Source of the DNA: an archaeon
GTDB lineage: Archaea; Iainarchaeota; Iainarchaeia; Iainarchaeales; Iainarchaeaceae
Reading direction: 5' to 3'
NCBI GenBank assembly: GCA_005239615.1
Contig: SBBR01000094.1
Location: 1 to 21,840, forward strand
DNA: 21,840 bases
Shown: positions 1 through 7,448 of the stretch, piece by piece
Layout of the letters: each line of letters starts with the position of its first letter
Numbering within the stretch: the first letter of the stretch is position 1
Made by a program: the position numbers and the translations under genes
The notes under the pieces: generated by a model
Databases searched by the model: none
What the model was told of the DNA's origin: nothing
What the model saw: the letters and a program-made list of their open reading frames with translations, nothing else

Positions 1-70
1 CACCCTTGTGTAAGCTTTCATGTACGGATAGATGGCTGTCCAAAAAGGCAATAATTAGGTGAAAATACGG

Positions 71-78
71 TATACAAA
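71..78 (+). promoter_or_regulatory. TATA box for the gene at 97
   Basis: The AT-rich element TATACAAA lies with its centre about 23 bp before the ATG at 97, close to the archaeal TATA-to-start-site distance. This supports a leaderless or nearly leaderless message beginning at that ATG. Confidence 0.5.
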
Positions 79-96
79 TATAAGGGGTTTTCATAG

Positions 97-738
97 ATGC
101 TATATGGAAACAAATCCCGCAACAGGCCTCCAATGGCAAGGTCCAATGTCCATCACGCGGCAGAGCGAAACCGCCTGAAGCCGAAAAAGTCCGTCCACGT
201 GCTGAGGTTTGATGGGCCCATCAATGTTTTTCAGTGGCTCAACACAAGGCAGGGCATGAGGCCAAGAATAAATGGCGAAAGCGAACTCGGAAGGGCAATC
301 AGCAAGGCTCTCAGGGATGCGAACCCGCGCGACGTTCTGGTGGTTAAAAAGGATTCTCCGGCCTTTGGCACGAGCTTCAGCCTCAGCGTCCAGAAAATCG
401 GCACGGGCGAGAAAGGCCCGATTTACAAGGTCATAGGGGGCTATGTCAGGCTCAACGTCTCCACTCCTGAGGCCATACAAGGCCATCCGGATTGGGCGTT
501 AGTGAAGAAGGAAACAGGCCTGAAGCTTTCCCCTGAGATGTTCCTCTCGAAGCGCGACCCGCTTTTTCAGGCTGTGAAAAGGGCGTTCAAGGAGAGGCCC
601 TCGGCCAGGACAATTGCTTTCCCTATGGCATACGATTCAGGCGTGACCATAGTGCGTGAGTTCGAGAGGGTAGAGAACAAGCACGGCATCTTCTACCACC
701 TTGCCGGGGTTTCGTTCGAATTCACTGTGAGGCCATAA
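97..738 (+). CDS. Hypothetical protein, 213 aa
   Basis: I do not recognise the family. The reading frame is intact, has the codon preference of its neighbours (AGG arginine, C/G third positions), and is framed by a TATA-like box upstream and a hairpin terminator downstream, so it is very likely a real gene. The first 30 residues are basic and probably unstructured. From about residue 33 the protein alternates predicted strands and helices (SVHVLRFDG, DVLVVKKD, IYKVIGGYVRLNV), ending in a strand-rich tail (YHLAGVSFEFTVRP), which suggests one globular alpha/beta domain. There is no signal peptide, membrane segment or Cys cluster. The start at 97 is preferred because of promoter spacing; a second ATG at 133 (MARSNV) is possible. 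No function is proposed. Confidence 0.75.
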   Translation: MLYGNKSRNRPPMARSNVHHAAERNRLKPKKSVHVLRFDGPINVFQWLNTRQGMRPRINGESELGRAISKALRDANPRDVLVVKKDSPAFGTSFSLSVQKIGTGEKGPIYKVIGGYVRLNVSTPEAIQGHPDWALVKKETGLKLSPEMFLSKRDPLFQAVKRAFKERPSARTIAFPMAYDSGVTIVREFERVENKHGIFYHLAGVSFEFTVRP

Positions 739-754
739 TCCCAAATCCGCTGGC

Positions 755-785
755 TCGTGCCACGCACCTTTCTGGCACGATTTTT
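755..785 (+). terminator. Hairpin plus T-run terminator
   Basis: An 8-bp inverted repeat (TCGTGCCA at 755-762, TGGCACGA at 773-780, 10-nt loop) runs directly into five T residues, with a second run of eight T at about 791-798. It sits 16 bp after the stop of the upstream gene. It looks like an intrinsic terminator, with the second T-run as a possible archaeal oligo-T stop. Confidence 0.7.
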
Positions 786-869
786 CCGCCATTTTTTTTG
801 GCTTCGGTTCAATCGCGAAAAAACCTTGGGCCTGCACGGCCCGCCGGCAACCTCCTGTGTGCCGCTGGC

Positions 870-877
870 TATAAATA
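870..877 (+). promoter_or_regulatory. TATA box for the small gene at 900
   Basis: TATAAATA is centred 26-27 bp before the ATG at 900, which places the expected transcription start on the A of the start codon (leaderless). Confidence 0.65.
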
Positions 878-899
878 CCACTTCGCCCTCATTAGTGCC

Positions 900-1100
900 A
901 TGCCACCGAACTTAAGGAGGACCCCGCGCCATGAAATTGGCGCAGCTGACGTGATCCATCTGAAAGGCGACAAGGCACTGGCACACCAAGAGCCCAGTGG
1001 CCACAAAATAGACCCAAAACTGGTCGAGCAGGAAAGGGTCAGGCTGAGGCGATTGTGGAACGAAAACACTGGCAGGGCGTATAGCCCGCTCGACGACTAG
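900..1100 (+). CDS. Small hypothetical protein, 66 aa
   Basis: This is a short hydrophilic, basic protein with no recognised domain. The same frame is open further upstream to 798, but the start at 900 is chosen because a clear TATA box at 870-877 fixes the expected transcript start at that ATG. The upstream extension would also run over the terminator of the preceding gene. The product begins MPPNLRRTPRHEIG, has a charged helical middle (DPKLVEQERVRLRRLW), contains no Cys, and ends in SPLDD. It stands alone between two T-rich stretches, so it is probably a monocistronic unit. Function is unknown; it could be a small nucleic-acid-binding or regulatory protein, but nothing in the sequence proves that. 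Confidence 0.55.
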   Translation: MPPNLRRTPRHEIGAADVIHLKGDKALAHQEPSGHKIDPKLVEQERVRLRRLWNENTGRAYSPLDD

Positions 1101-1150
1101 CCATTTGCACATACGCCCGTGCAGGCCTTTTTTCCGTGGCTGTTCTTCTC

Positions 1151-1160
1151 TTTTTTAAAC
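1151..1160 (+). promoter_or_regulatory. Candidate distal promoter of ppdK
   Basis: TTTTTTAAAC resembles an archaeal TATA element. It would start transcription near 1182, giving a leader of about 160 nt before ppdK. It overlaps the first copy of a 16-nt direct repeat, so a second, weaker promoter may lie at the other copy (TTTTCAAACC, 1285-1294), with a start near 1315. Confidence 0.4.
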
Positions 1161-1172
1161 CTTTTCAGGCTG
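1157..1172 (+). repeat. 16-nt direct repeat, copy 1
   Basis: AAACCTTTTCAGGCTG occurs here and again, identically, at 1290-1305, 133 bp downstream. The similarity continues imperfectly for about 13 bp more (GAAGTCTTCAAGC versus GAATTCTCAAGC), so the duplicated unit is about 29 bp. Both copies lie in the ppdK upstream region just after TATA-like DNA. Confidence 0.8.
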
Positions 1173-1227
1173 AAGTCTTCAAGCCATTTGGTCTGGGACA
1201 CGGTTCACGGCAGTAATACAGCAGTGT

Positions 1228-1259
1228 ACGGCTTATTCCCTCGCAGAGGGAATAACCGT
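1228..1259 (+). other. Strong hairpin in the ppdK leader
   Basis: A perfect 10-bp inverted repeat (TTATTCCCTC at 1233-1242, GAGGGAATAA at 1246-1255) closes a GCA loop. After one bulged C the stem extends by four more pairs (ACGG/CCGT). A second perfect stem, CAACAG/CTGTTG, follows at 1267-1284 with a 6-nt loop. No T-run follows either, so they are not ordinary terminators. They would lie in the 5' leader of ppdK mRNA if the distal promoter is used. Confidence 0.6.
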
Positions 1260-1289
1260 CGTTACCCAACAGCCGAAACTGTTGTTTTC

Positions 1290-1305
1290 AAACCTTTTCA
1301 GGCTG
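1290..1305 (+). repeat. 16-nt direct repeat, copy 2
   Basis: This is the second identical copy of AAACCTTTTCAGGCTG (first at 1157-1172). It lies 36 bp before the ppdK start, in a position to act as a proximal promoter or a regulator site. Confidence 0.8.
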
Positions 1306-1340
1306 GAATTCTCAAGCTATCGAGGCTGAGGTACAGATTT

Positions 1341-3989
1341 ATGGCAAAGTTCGTGTATATGTTCGATGGGTCAAAGACTCCGAATACCGAAAGCGCGCAA
1401 TTCCTGCTTGGCAACAAGGGGGCGCAGCTCGCGGAGATGACGAACACTGGCCTCCACGTGCCCTACGGCTTCACAATCACTACCGATGCATGCAAGCAGT
1501 ATTATGCAAAGAACAAGAAGTGGCCGCAAGGCCTCGAGGCGGGAATCAGGAAGGCGCTCGCGAGGCTCGAAAGGAAGATGGGCAAGAAAATGGGCAGCAA
1601 GAAAAATCCTTTGTTCGTTTCGGTCCGCTCCGGCTCCTATGTGTCGATGCCAGGCATGATGGATACCGTGCTGAACCTCGGCATGAATGACGATACTGTC
1701 GAAGGCTTTGCAAAGCTCACAAAAAACGAGCGGTCAGCGTGGGACTCGTACAGGCGTTTCATACAGATGTTCGGCGATGTGGTTATGGGAATAGAGCACT
1801 CCAAGTTCGAGCAGGCCCTCCACGCCATGAAGCATGAGAAGGGCACCAAGTCGGACACCGACCTCACCGCGCAGGACCTCAGGGAATTGGTGCAGAAGTA
1901 CAAGGGCATAGTTATGCAGGAGAAGGGCTCCTCTTTTCCCACTGAACCACTCAAGCAGTTGGAGATGAGCATCAATGCTGTCTTCGAGTCATGGAACTCC
2001 GCCAGGGCAATAAGTTACAGGCGCATCCACAACCTGCGCAGCGATGCAGGCACAGCAGTGAACGTGCAGGCTATGGTCTTCGGCAACATGGGCGATGATT
2101 CAGGAACAGGCGTTGCCTTCACGCGCAACCCAGCCAACGGCGAGAAGGAACATTATGGGGAATTCCTCTTGAACGCGCAGGGCGAGGATGTGGTTGCGGG
2201 AATAAGGACACCGCTGCCGATTGATGATATGAAGAAAACCCACCCGAAGATGTACAAGGAGCTTGTGAGGATTTACGAGAAGCTCGACAAGCATTATCGC
2301 GACATGCAGGACTTCGAGTTCACTTTCGAGAAGGGCAAGCTCTATCTGCTCCAGACACGCGCCGGCAAGCGCACTGCGCATGCGGCAGTGAGAATTGCGG
2401 TTGACATGGCAAAAGATGGCATGATTTCAAAGGAGGAGGCTGTGCTGCGCGTAAAGCCGGAACAGCTCGACCAGCTCCTGCACAAGCAGCTCGACCCGAA
2501 GGCCAAGGCGCTCGCCGAGACCATTGCAAAAGGGATTGCAGCTTCCCCAGGCGCGGCCGTCGGCAAGGTGGTGTTTACCTCGCAGAGGGCGACCGAGTTA
2601 GCTGGCTACGGTGAGAAAGTGATACTAGTTCGTACCGAGACAAGCCCGGAAGACATTGAAGGGATGAATGTGGCTAAAGGATTTCTTACGTCAAGAGGCG
2701 GAAAAACATCCCACGCCTCAGTTGTCGCCCGAGGCATGGGCAAGCCGTGCGTTGCCGGATGTGAGGAAATAACCGTGAGCGAGGAGCACGGAAGGTTCAG
2801 CGTGCCTGCGAAGAACATCGAGTTCAGGGAAGGCGACTTCATCTCGATTGATGGCGCGACAGGAGAGGTGTTCAGGGGCGAGGTGCCATTGGTTGAGCCC
2901 ACACTCTCAGGCTCCTTTGGCATACTCATGAAGTGGGCGGATTCCTTCAGGCGCCTTGAAGTGAGGACTAATGCCGACACTCCTCATGACTCCAAGGTCG
3001 CGCGCGACTTCGGCGCGGAAGGCGTGGGCCTGTGCAGGACAGAGCACATGTTCTTTGAGGGCGAGAGGATAAAGGCAGTGAGGGAGATGATTCTCTCGCG
3101 CACCGAGGCAGACAGGAGGAAGGCTCTTGCTAAGCTGTTGCCTTTCCAGCGCTCCGACTTCGAGGGCATCTTCAGGGTGATGGACGGTCTGCCCGTTATA
3201 ATAAGGCTGCTCGACCCGCCGCTCCACGAGTTCCTACCGAAGGAGGAAAGCGACATGCAGGAGCTCGCAACCGAGATGGGCACCACTCTAGAAAAGGTGA
3301 AGGCAATTTCTTCCTCGCTGCACGAGTTCAACCCGATGCTTGGCCACAGGGGCTGTCGCCTCGGAATCACATATCCGGAAATCACTGAGATGCAGGCAAC
3401 GGCAATATTCGAGGCAGCGCTCAACGTGGAGAAGGAAGGCGTTGTCGCCCGCCCGGAAATAGAGATTCCATTGGTAGGCAACGTGAAGGAGTTCCTGGAC
3501 CAGAAGGGCGTTGTGGAGGATGTTGCAAAGAGGCTCGGCGTGAAGGGAAAGGTAGAATACAAGGTGGGCACGATGGTTGAGGTTCCGCGCGCCTGCGTTG
3601 TGGCAGGCGAGCTCGCGAAGGAAGTTCACTTCATCTCCTTCGGCACTAACGACCTCACCCAGACAACCCTCGGCTTCTCGAGGGACGATGCAGGCAAGTT
3701 TATCAAGGACTACCTAAACAAGGGAATCCTCGAGCAGGATCCCTTTGTGAGCATCGACCGCAACGGCGTTGGGGCGCTGATGAGGATGTGCGTGGACTCG
3801 GCGCGTAAGGCAAACCCGAAAATCAACATCGGCATCTGCGGCGAGCACGGCGGCGATCCTTCTTCGGTGGAATTCTGTCATGAGATTGGCCTCGACAACG
3901 TGAGCTGCTCCCCATACAGGGTTCCGATAGCGCGCCTTGCAGCAGCACAGGCGGCGCTGAAGGGGAAGAAAAGCAAGGCAAGTAAATAG
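1341..3989 (+). CDS. ppdK: Pyruvate, phosphate dikinase
   Basis: This enzyme interconverts pyruvate, ATP and phosphate with phosphoenolpyruvate, AMP and pyrophosphate in central carbon metabolism. All family parts are visible in the 882 residues: an N-terminal ATP-grasp region starting FVYMFDG with SMPGMMDTVLNLG, a central phosphohistidine swivelling domain with GGKTSHAS (catalytic His about residue 458), and a C-terminal PEP-binding barrel with GAEGVGLCRTEHMF, FGTNDLTQTTLG and ICGEHGGDP. Length matches the usual 870-890. The frame is open upstream to 1119, but the start at 1341 is chosen because homology begins there and GAGGT lies 8 nt before it as a ribosome-binding site. The extra upstream codons are leader. 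A basic KGKKSKASK tail ends the protein. It appears monocistronic. Confidence 0.97.
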   Translation: MAKFVYMFDGSKTPNTESAQFLLGNKGAQLAEMTNTGLHVPYGFTITTDACKQYYAKNKKWPQGLEAGIRKALARLERKMGKKMGSKKNPLFVSVRSGSYVSMPGMMDTVLNLGMNDDTVEGFAKLTKNERSAWDSYRRFIQMFGDVVMGIEHSKFEQALHAMKHEKGTKSDTDLTAQDLRELVQKYKGIVMQEKGSSFPTEPLKQLEMSINAVFESWNSARAISYRRIHNLRSDAGTAVNVQAMVFGNMGDDSGTGVAFTRNPANGEKEHYGEFLLNAQGEDVVAGIRTPLPIDDMKKTHPKMYKELVRIYEKLDKHYRDMQDFEFTFEKGKLYLLQTRAGKRTAHAAVRIAVDMAKDGMISKEEAVLRVKPEQLDQLLHKQLDPKAKALAETIAKGIAASPGAAVGKVVFTSQRATELAGYGEKVILVRTETSPEDIEGMNVAKGFLTSRGGKTSHASVVARGMGKPCVAGCEEITVSEEHGRFSVPAKNIEFREGDFISIDGATGEVFRGEVPLVEPTLSGSFGILMKWADSFRRLEVRTNADTPHDSKVARDFGAEGVGLCRTEHMFFEGERIKAVREMILSRTEADRRKALAKLLPFQRSDFEGIFRVMDGLPVIIRLLDPPLHEFLPKEESDMQELATEMGTTLEKVKAISSSLHEFNPMLGHRGCRLGITYPEITEMQATAIFEAALNVEKEGVVARPEIEIPLVGNVKEFLDQKGVVEDVAKRLGVKGKVEYKVGTMVEVPRACVVAGELAKEVHFISFGTNDLTQTTLGFSRDDAGKFIKDYLNKGILEQDPFVSIDRNGVGALMRMCVDSARKANPKINIGICGEHGGDPSSVEFCHEIGLDNVSCSPYRVPIARLAAAQAALKGKKSKASK

Positions 3990-4018
3990 GGGCGAAGGAA
4001 GTAGAATAAACAGGCGTT

Positions 4019-4240
4019 TCAGGCAGGCTTTTTTTGCTTGTCTTGGCCTCTTTTGCCATCAGCTTCTTGAGCGCTGCCTTTGCCCTTCTCGTAGCCGCGG
4101 CGGTACCTGTGTATTTGGAGAGCGCCCTCACAGTCGGATATACTTCAAGTAGGCTTCCAGCGGGAATAATTTGCCGTGGCCAGTTTGCCCATGCTGGTTA
4201 TCGCTAATTGTCCCGCATCTGTGAACCGTATTTTTTTCAT
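4019..4240 (-). pseudogene. Possible frame-broken small basic protein
   Basis: No single frame spans this region, but three frames join into one coherent short protein if one base is missing at each of three points. The pieces run from ATG at 4240 (MKKIRFTDAGQLAITSMGK), through LEAYLKYIR, to RALSKYTGTAAATRRAKA followed by a Lys/Ala-rich helix, ending at TGA 4019-4021 after a further -1 shift at the A-run complementary to 4028-4035. A TATA-like ATTTAT (about 4276-4281) and GGTG before the ATG could serve as signals. The product would be about 72 residues and very basic, as in small nucleic-acid-binding proteins. I do not recognise a family. The reconstruction is inference, and chance open frames remain a real alternative. 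Confidence 0.28.
4028..4035 (+). terminator. Oligo-T terminator after ppdK
   Basis: A T-run about 40 bp past the ppdK stop, with no convincing stem before it, fits archaeal oligo-T termination. The same bases form an A-run in the broken minus-strand gene proposed at 4019-4240. Confidence 0.45.
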
Positions 4241-4299
4241 CGCAGCAACACCAACTAAAACAAGGTACATTTACGATAAATTCGCGGGCGTAGCATCCC

Positions 4300-4305
4300 A
4301 AAAAA
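4300..4305 (-). terminator. Oligo-T terminator (minus strand)
   Basis: Six A on the plus strand give six T on the minus strand immediately after the stop codon (4306-4308) of the SCP2-like gene. This fits archaeal oligo-T termination. Confidence 0.45.
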
Positions 4306-4854
4306 TCATTTGAACAGTCCGGCAATGAAATCGAAGAGGCCATTAAAGAAGCCGGCCACCATAGTGGTGATGTTCACTATAATACCTTTCGCCTCTCCTT
4401 CAGGTGTCAGGCCCCTGTACTTTATCTCACCGTCGCCCATAGCGCCGAGGAATTCCCCGACAGGGTCCTTCGAGAGGGCAATCCTGTCTATGGTGCTTTC
4501 CGGGAGCCTCACCTCTAGGTCGGCATCATCCTTAGTGCCCTTCAGCACTTCCGCGACCCTCCCGCCTGTCGTGGCAGTATAGTAACTGGTAGTGGAGCCG
4601 TCGTCGAGCGTCACGTAAATGTTGATTCTGTTGTTACCGAACAGCGAGACCAGCTCCTTGGGAACTTCCTTGAGCTGTGCGTTCATTTTGTCTAAGTGCT
4701 CCTGCTTGAGCTTTCCGCCCTCAAAGTAGCCATCGATGGCCTGCTGACCCTGCGTGAATATCAGGAAGCCGGTCTGTGCATACGCAGCCGCAGCCAGCAC
4801 CAGAAATGTCGCAAGTGTCGTGACAAGCCTTGCCTTTCTCGCCATCCCTGTCAT
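4306..4854 (-). CDS. Secreted or membrane-anchored SCP2-like protein, 182 aa
   Basis: The protein starts MTGMARKAR followed by a hydrophobic stretch ending AAAAYAQT (about residues 10-28), a signal peptide or N-terminal anchor. The body resembles the SCP2 sterol-carrier fold: a strand pair (INIYVTLDDGS), a segment of the type DADLEVRLPESTIDRI, then DPVGEFLGAMGDGEIKYRG, which matches the SCP2 pattern of a 'not-too-deep hydrophobic ligand' domain with G-x-I-x-x-x-G. The C-terminus is a hydrophobic amphipathic helix (VAGFFNGLFDFIAGLF) that could bind membrane. The start at 4854 is chosen over the longer frame because a TATA box at 4877-4886 predicts a transcript start there. A lipid-binding role at the cell envelope is inferred from a fold resemblance only. 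Confidence 0.7.
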   Translation of the reverse strand: MTGMARKARLVTTLATFLVLAAAAYAQTGFLIFTQGQQAIDGYFEGGKLKQEHLDKMNAQLKEVPKELVSLFGNNRINIYVTLDDGSTTSYYTATTGGRVAEVLKGTKDDADLEVRLPESTIDRIALSKDPVGEFLGAMGDGEIKYRGLTPEGEAKGIIVNITTMVAGFFNGLFDFIAGLFK

Positions 4855-4876
4855 CCATATACTAATTGTTTTGAGT

Positions 4877-4886
4877 GTTATAAAAA
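4877..4886 (-). promoter_or_regulatory. TATA box for the SCP2-like gene
   Basis: On the minus strand TTTTTATAAC is centred about 28 bp before the ATG at 4854, which predicts a leaderless message. Confidence 0.6.
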
Positions 4887-4963
4887 GATTCTGTTTATGC
4901 GGATTTGACGAATTACGGTGTGTCTGCCGGAACACGTTTTTTTGGGCACCCGATTTTTTTTGC

Positions 4964-6466
4964 CTACTTTGTTTTCCCCTGTTGCTCCTCCAGTTTCACG
5001 TTCAGCTTTTCAAGGAATGCCTGCAGGTTCCTCTTCTCCAGTTTAAGCCCGGCAGCCACAGCGTGCCCCCCGCCCTCGCTCCCACCCCCTATTTCCGCGC
5101 ATACATCCCTGAACGCGATGCCGAGGTTGATGCCCGCGTGCACCAGGTCCTTTGTTGCCCTGCCGCTGATTTTCAGGCTACCGTCCTCGTTTTGTGCTAT
5201 TGCGATGATTGGCTTGTTGGTGACAATCAAGTTAGAGCCGTAGAGCATGCCCGCGACAATCCCGACAATCGATTCCCCGATTTTCCCGCCCGCATCGAAG
5301 TAGTAGAACGCCTCCTCCTCCTTAAGGCCATTCTTAAGGACGAACTCTATACCCTCGCGCAGCTGTCTCCTGTGCTCTGCCATCAATGTAATCGCCCTGG
5401 AGTAAAACTCTCCCCTGTTCCCAAGGCAGACCTCTACCCCAACATCGGCAAAAGAATGGCGCCCGCAGGCATTGAGGAGTGTGCTGTACTCCTTCGCCTC
5501 GCTGCACGGGCTGTGCGCATCTTCCTCCGGGAAAGAGTAGACCTCGCCGAATAGCTCGGAGATTTTCCATTCCGGGACGCGGAACTTGTGGAGGTGAAGT
5601 ATGAGCGCTGTCGCGAGCAAGCTTTTCTCATCCCGCGAAAGGTCAATGTAGGTGCGCCACCTTTCAGCATGAGCGTCACCGTTTACCTCTGCCCCCGCTT
5701 GTCCCGAAAATTCGCCGCCGTAGTCTCCAGAATGCCCGATCGTGCCACAGCCATTTCTGGCGCTGCTAGATGCTTCCTTCAGCCTTATGCCGTTCTCCTG
5801 CAGGAATTTCCTGCAGTTCTCCTCGTTGGCCGTGAGCTCCGGCAGCATTGGCGAGGTGCTGTACATGAGGAACTGCACGAGAGGCCTCGTGACCCTTCCA
5901 TAAAGGCGCAGGTCCTTCTCAACCTTCACTAGTCCCGCGGCCGCGCCTTCCTTTACAATTTCCGCATTGAGCCCAATCAGTTTTCCTGAAAAGTCCTGTA
6001 CATCCCCAACTGCGCCAACAATGGCAAGTGGTAGGAGGTCGAGGTTTTTCTGGTTGAGGGTGCGCGCGAAGAGGTATGCGATTCCAGAAGCGCTGACTTC
6101 CGTGCCGCCATTTATCCCGAACTCGAAGGGAGTGAAGTGGTGTGGGTGCCCAACATCAGTGCGCTGGTGGTGGTCAAAAACAAAGAGGTTCTCCCCGAAC
6201 TCCTCCTTGAGGTAGCCGAGCTGGCCCGAGCCGAAGTCGACGAAAACATAATTCCTGCCAAGGCCCCTTATCTCGGCAATCGTTTCCCTGTAGAGCTGTT
6301 TCACCCACTTCCTCGAGACCTTCTTACCCTCGCGCAAAAGGGCTTTGTTCATTATCGCGCCGCTGGAACATCCATCGGCATCATAGTGATGCACAACGAC
6401 AAAGTCGTCGCGCTTCCTGGCTTCTTCCACGATTTCCGCCATCTTTTCCTGCCAGGTTCCGGGCAT
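4964..6466 (-). CDS. Archaeal RecJ-like DHH exonuclease, 500 aa
   Basis: This is a member of the DHH phosphoesterase superfamily, most like archaeal RecJ/GAN single-strand nucleases that process DNA or RNA ends and can bind the replisome GINS complex. Motif I is HHYDADGCSSG (metal ligands D29, D31), motif II is FVDFGSGQ (D77), motif III is FDHH (D98-H100), motif IV is near GAVGDVQD, and the C-terminal DHHA1 domain ends in GGGSEGGGHAVAAG. A low-complexity Ser/Gly-rich stretch around residues 235-265 separates the two halves. The ATG at 6466 is chosen over a TTG nine bases upstream because a TATA box lies 27 bp before it. The opposite strand carries long open frames here, which are shadows. It is divergent from the broken gene at 6562. 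Confidence 0.92.
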   Translation of the reverse strand: MPGTWQEKMAEIVEEARKRDDFVVVHHYDADGCSSGAIMNKALLREGKKVSRKWVKQLYRETIAEIRGLGRNYVFVDFGSGQLGYLKEEFGENLFVFDHHQRTDVGHPHHFTPFEFGINGGTEVSASGIAYLFARTLNQKNLDLLPLAIVGAVGDVQDFSGKLIGLNAEIVKEGAAAGLVKVEKDLRLYGRVTRPLVQFLMYSTSPMLPELTANEENCRKFLQENGIRLKEASSSARNGCGTIGHSGDYGGEFSGQAGAEVNGDAHAERWRTYIDLSRDEKSLLATALILHLHKFRVPEWKISELFGEVYSFPEEDAHSPCSEAKEYSTLLNACGRHSFADVGVEVCLGNRGEFYSRAITLMAEHRRQLREGIEFVLKNGLKEEEAFYYFDAGGKIGESIVGIVAGMLYGSNLIVTNKPIIAIAQNEDGSLKISGRATKDLVHAGINLGIAFRDVCAEIGGGSEGGGHAVAAGLKLEKRNLQAFLEKLNVKLEEQQGKTK

Positions 6467-6488
6467 ACTGGACAATTGTCGATTAGGT

Positions 6489-6496
6489 GTTTTAAA
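6489..6496 (-). promoter_or_regulatory. TATA box for the RecJ-like gene
   Basis: TTTAAAAC on the minus strand is centred about 27 bp before the ATG at 6466, predicting a leaderless transcript. Confidence 0.6.
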
Positions 6497-6533
6497 GCCC
6501 CCTGGAGCGTCGTTGCCGGTACGGGTGAAGGAA

Positions 6534-6540
6534 TTTATAC
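6534..6540 (+). promoter_or_regulatory. TATA box for the broken gene at 6562
   Basis: TTTATAC is centred 25 bp before the ATG at 6562. The promoter looks intact although the gene it serves is frame-broken. Confidence 0.55.
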
Positions 6541-6561
6541 CTCACGTGCGCTCATTATTGC

Positions 6562-7423
6562 ATGCCACAAGACCATGTTGCCAGCGCCGCGGCGAGAATC
6601 TTCCGCTTCAGGAAAATTGTGGAGGCGAGGGGTTCCGGAGCCATGGAGAGGCACAGGCTCCGTGAGTATCTCTCGCTGCACGGAACTCTGCATTTCTCTC
6701 CATAGGCACCATAAATGCTTTCCGGAATATTATAGCTCTCCCTGCCCTGACCACTGAACAGGGAAGAGTGCTTGTCTCGCTGAGCGCGAAGTTTGCGCTC
6801 GAAAAAAGGCAGGTCGCAAGAAACCTCGACCCCACCTATGTCTGGTGTGAGTTGTGGAAGATGGCAAGCCTCGCCCTTACCAGCACGGGCTTCCGGGGCG
6901 CGGACAATACTGCTGTGGCACAGGTTTCGCGGCCATGCAGCTGAACTATTCCAGCCAGATGTACGACAGGATGGCACGCCTGGTTTCCGAGCGCGGAAGA
7001 GGCTCAAGGGATTTATGGGCTTCCGCACCGAAACCATGGGAAGGCCGCTCGGGGATTTCCGCAAGTCGGGTGGAAAGAGAAGCGAAATAATAGGAAGCGC
7101 CGCGAGGGAGGCTGCCGAGCTGGCCCTCGGCGAATCCGTTCCGGACAGGAAGGCGCTCGCGGAAGCAAAAGGCTTCCTTCGGGTTTACGTTACTGTGATG
7201 GTGTCCAAGAGCCTCGGCACGAAGGCAGAGGCAGAAGATGAGGCAAGCAGGCTAGCAGAAACACTCCTCGGTAATGTGAAAGGGCTATCAAAGAGAGAAT
7301 CCTATGTTCCGGTTTTTCTTTAGGCACTACTTCAGGGTCATAAGCGATTACCTTCACGCGAACATCGGTAGGGCGTCATTCCCGCTGGAGGAAGAAACGC
7401 GCGGCCCGCACCTCACGCCTTAA
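6562..7423 (+). pseudogene. Unrecognised protein gene with at least four frame breaks
   Basis: Coding-like sequence moves through several frames. From ATG 6562, frame 1 gives MPQDHVASAAARIFRFRK and on to LSLHGTLHFS. Near 6690-6705 it passes to the frame reading GTINAFRNIIALPALTTEQG, with KFALEKRQVARNLDPTYVW. Near 6921-6931 it passes to AAMQLNYSSQMYDRMARL. Near 7000-7015 it returns to frame 1 (GFMGFRTETMGRPLGDF, continuing through SEIIGSAAREAAELALG to 7320). At the T-rich 7313-7321 it shifts to FRHYFRVISDYLHANIGRA and ends at TAA 7421. The first three shifts each equal one lost base; the last equals one gained. Joined, it is about 280 residues. The mostly alpha-helical product is not recognised. 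The promoter is intact, so this is either recent decay or local sequence error. Confidence 0.65.
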
Positions 7424-7426
7424 AAC
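7419..7426 (+). promoter_or_regulatory. TATA box for the coiled-coil gene
   Basis: CTTAAAAC is centred 26-27 bp before the ATG at 7449, predicting a leaderless transcript. It overlaps the last codons of the broken gene upstream. Confidence 0.6.
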
Positions 7427-7448
7427 CGTTTTCAATGCATATCATTCC

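Noticed and set aside
1..54. Possible tail of an upstream gene at the left edge
   Set aside because: Two plus-strand frames are open for about 50 bp and nothing distinguishes them; too short to support.
1119..1340. 74-codon N-terminal extension of ppdK
   Set aside because: PPDK homology starts at 1341, a ribosome-binding site precedes that ATG, and the upstream part contains stem-loops and direct repeats that are not in a common frame (133 bp apart).
4128..4343. 71-codon minus-strand ORF
   Set aside because: It overlaps the 3' end of the SCP2-like gene and is Cys/His-rich without pattern; only a short central piece (LEAYLKYIR) was used in the broken-gene proposal.
4865..4877. 13-mer ATTGTTTTGAGTG shared with 20340-20352 in another promoter
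   Set aside because: A few identical 13-mers are expected by chance in a window this size, and the position relative to the TATA box differs between the two genes.
4754..5554. 266-codon plus-strand ORF opposite the RecJ-like gene
   Set aside because: It is antisense to conserved DHHA1 sequence, Cys/Leu/Pro-rich without domain pattern, and has no promoter.
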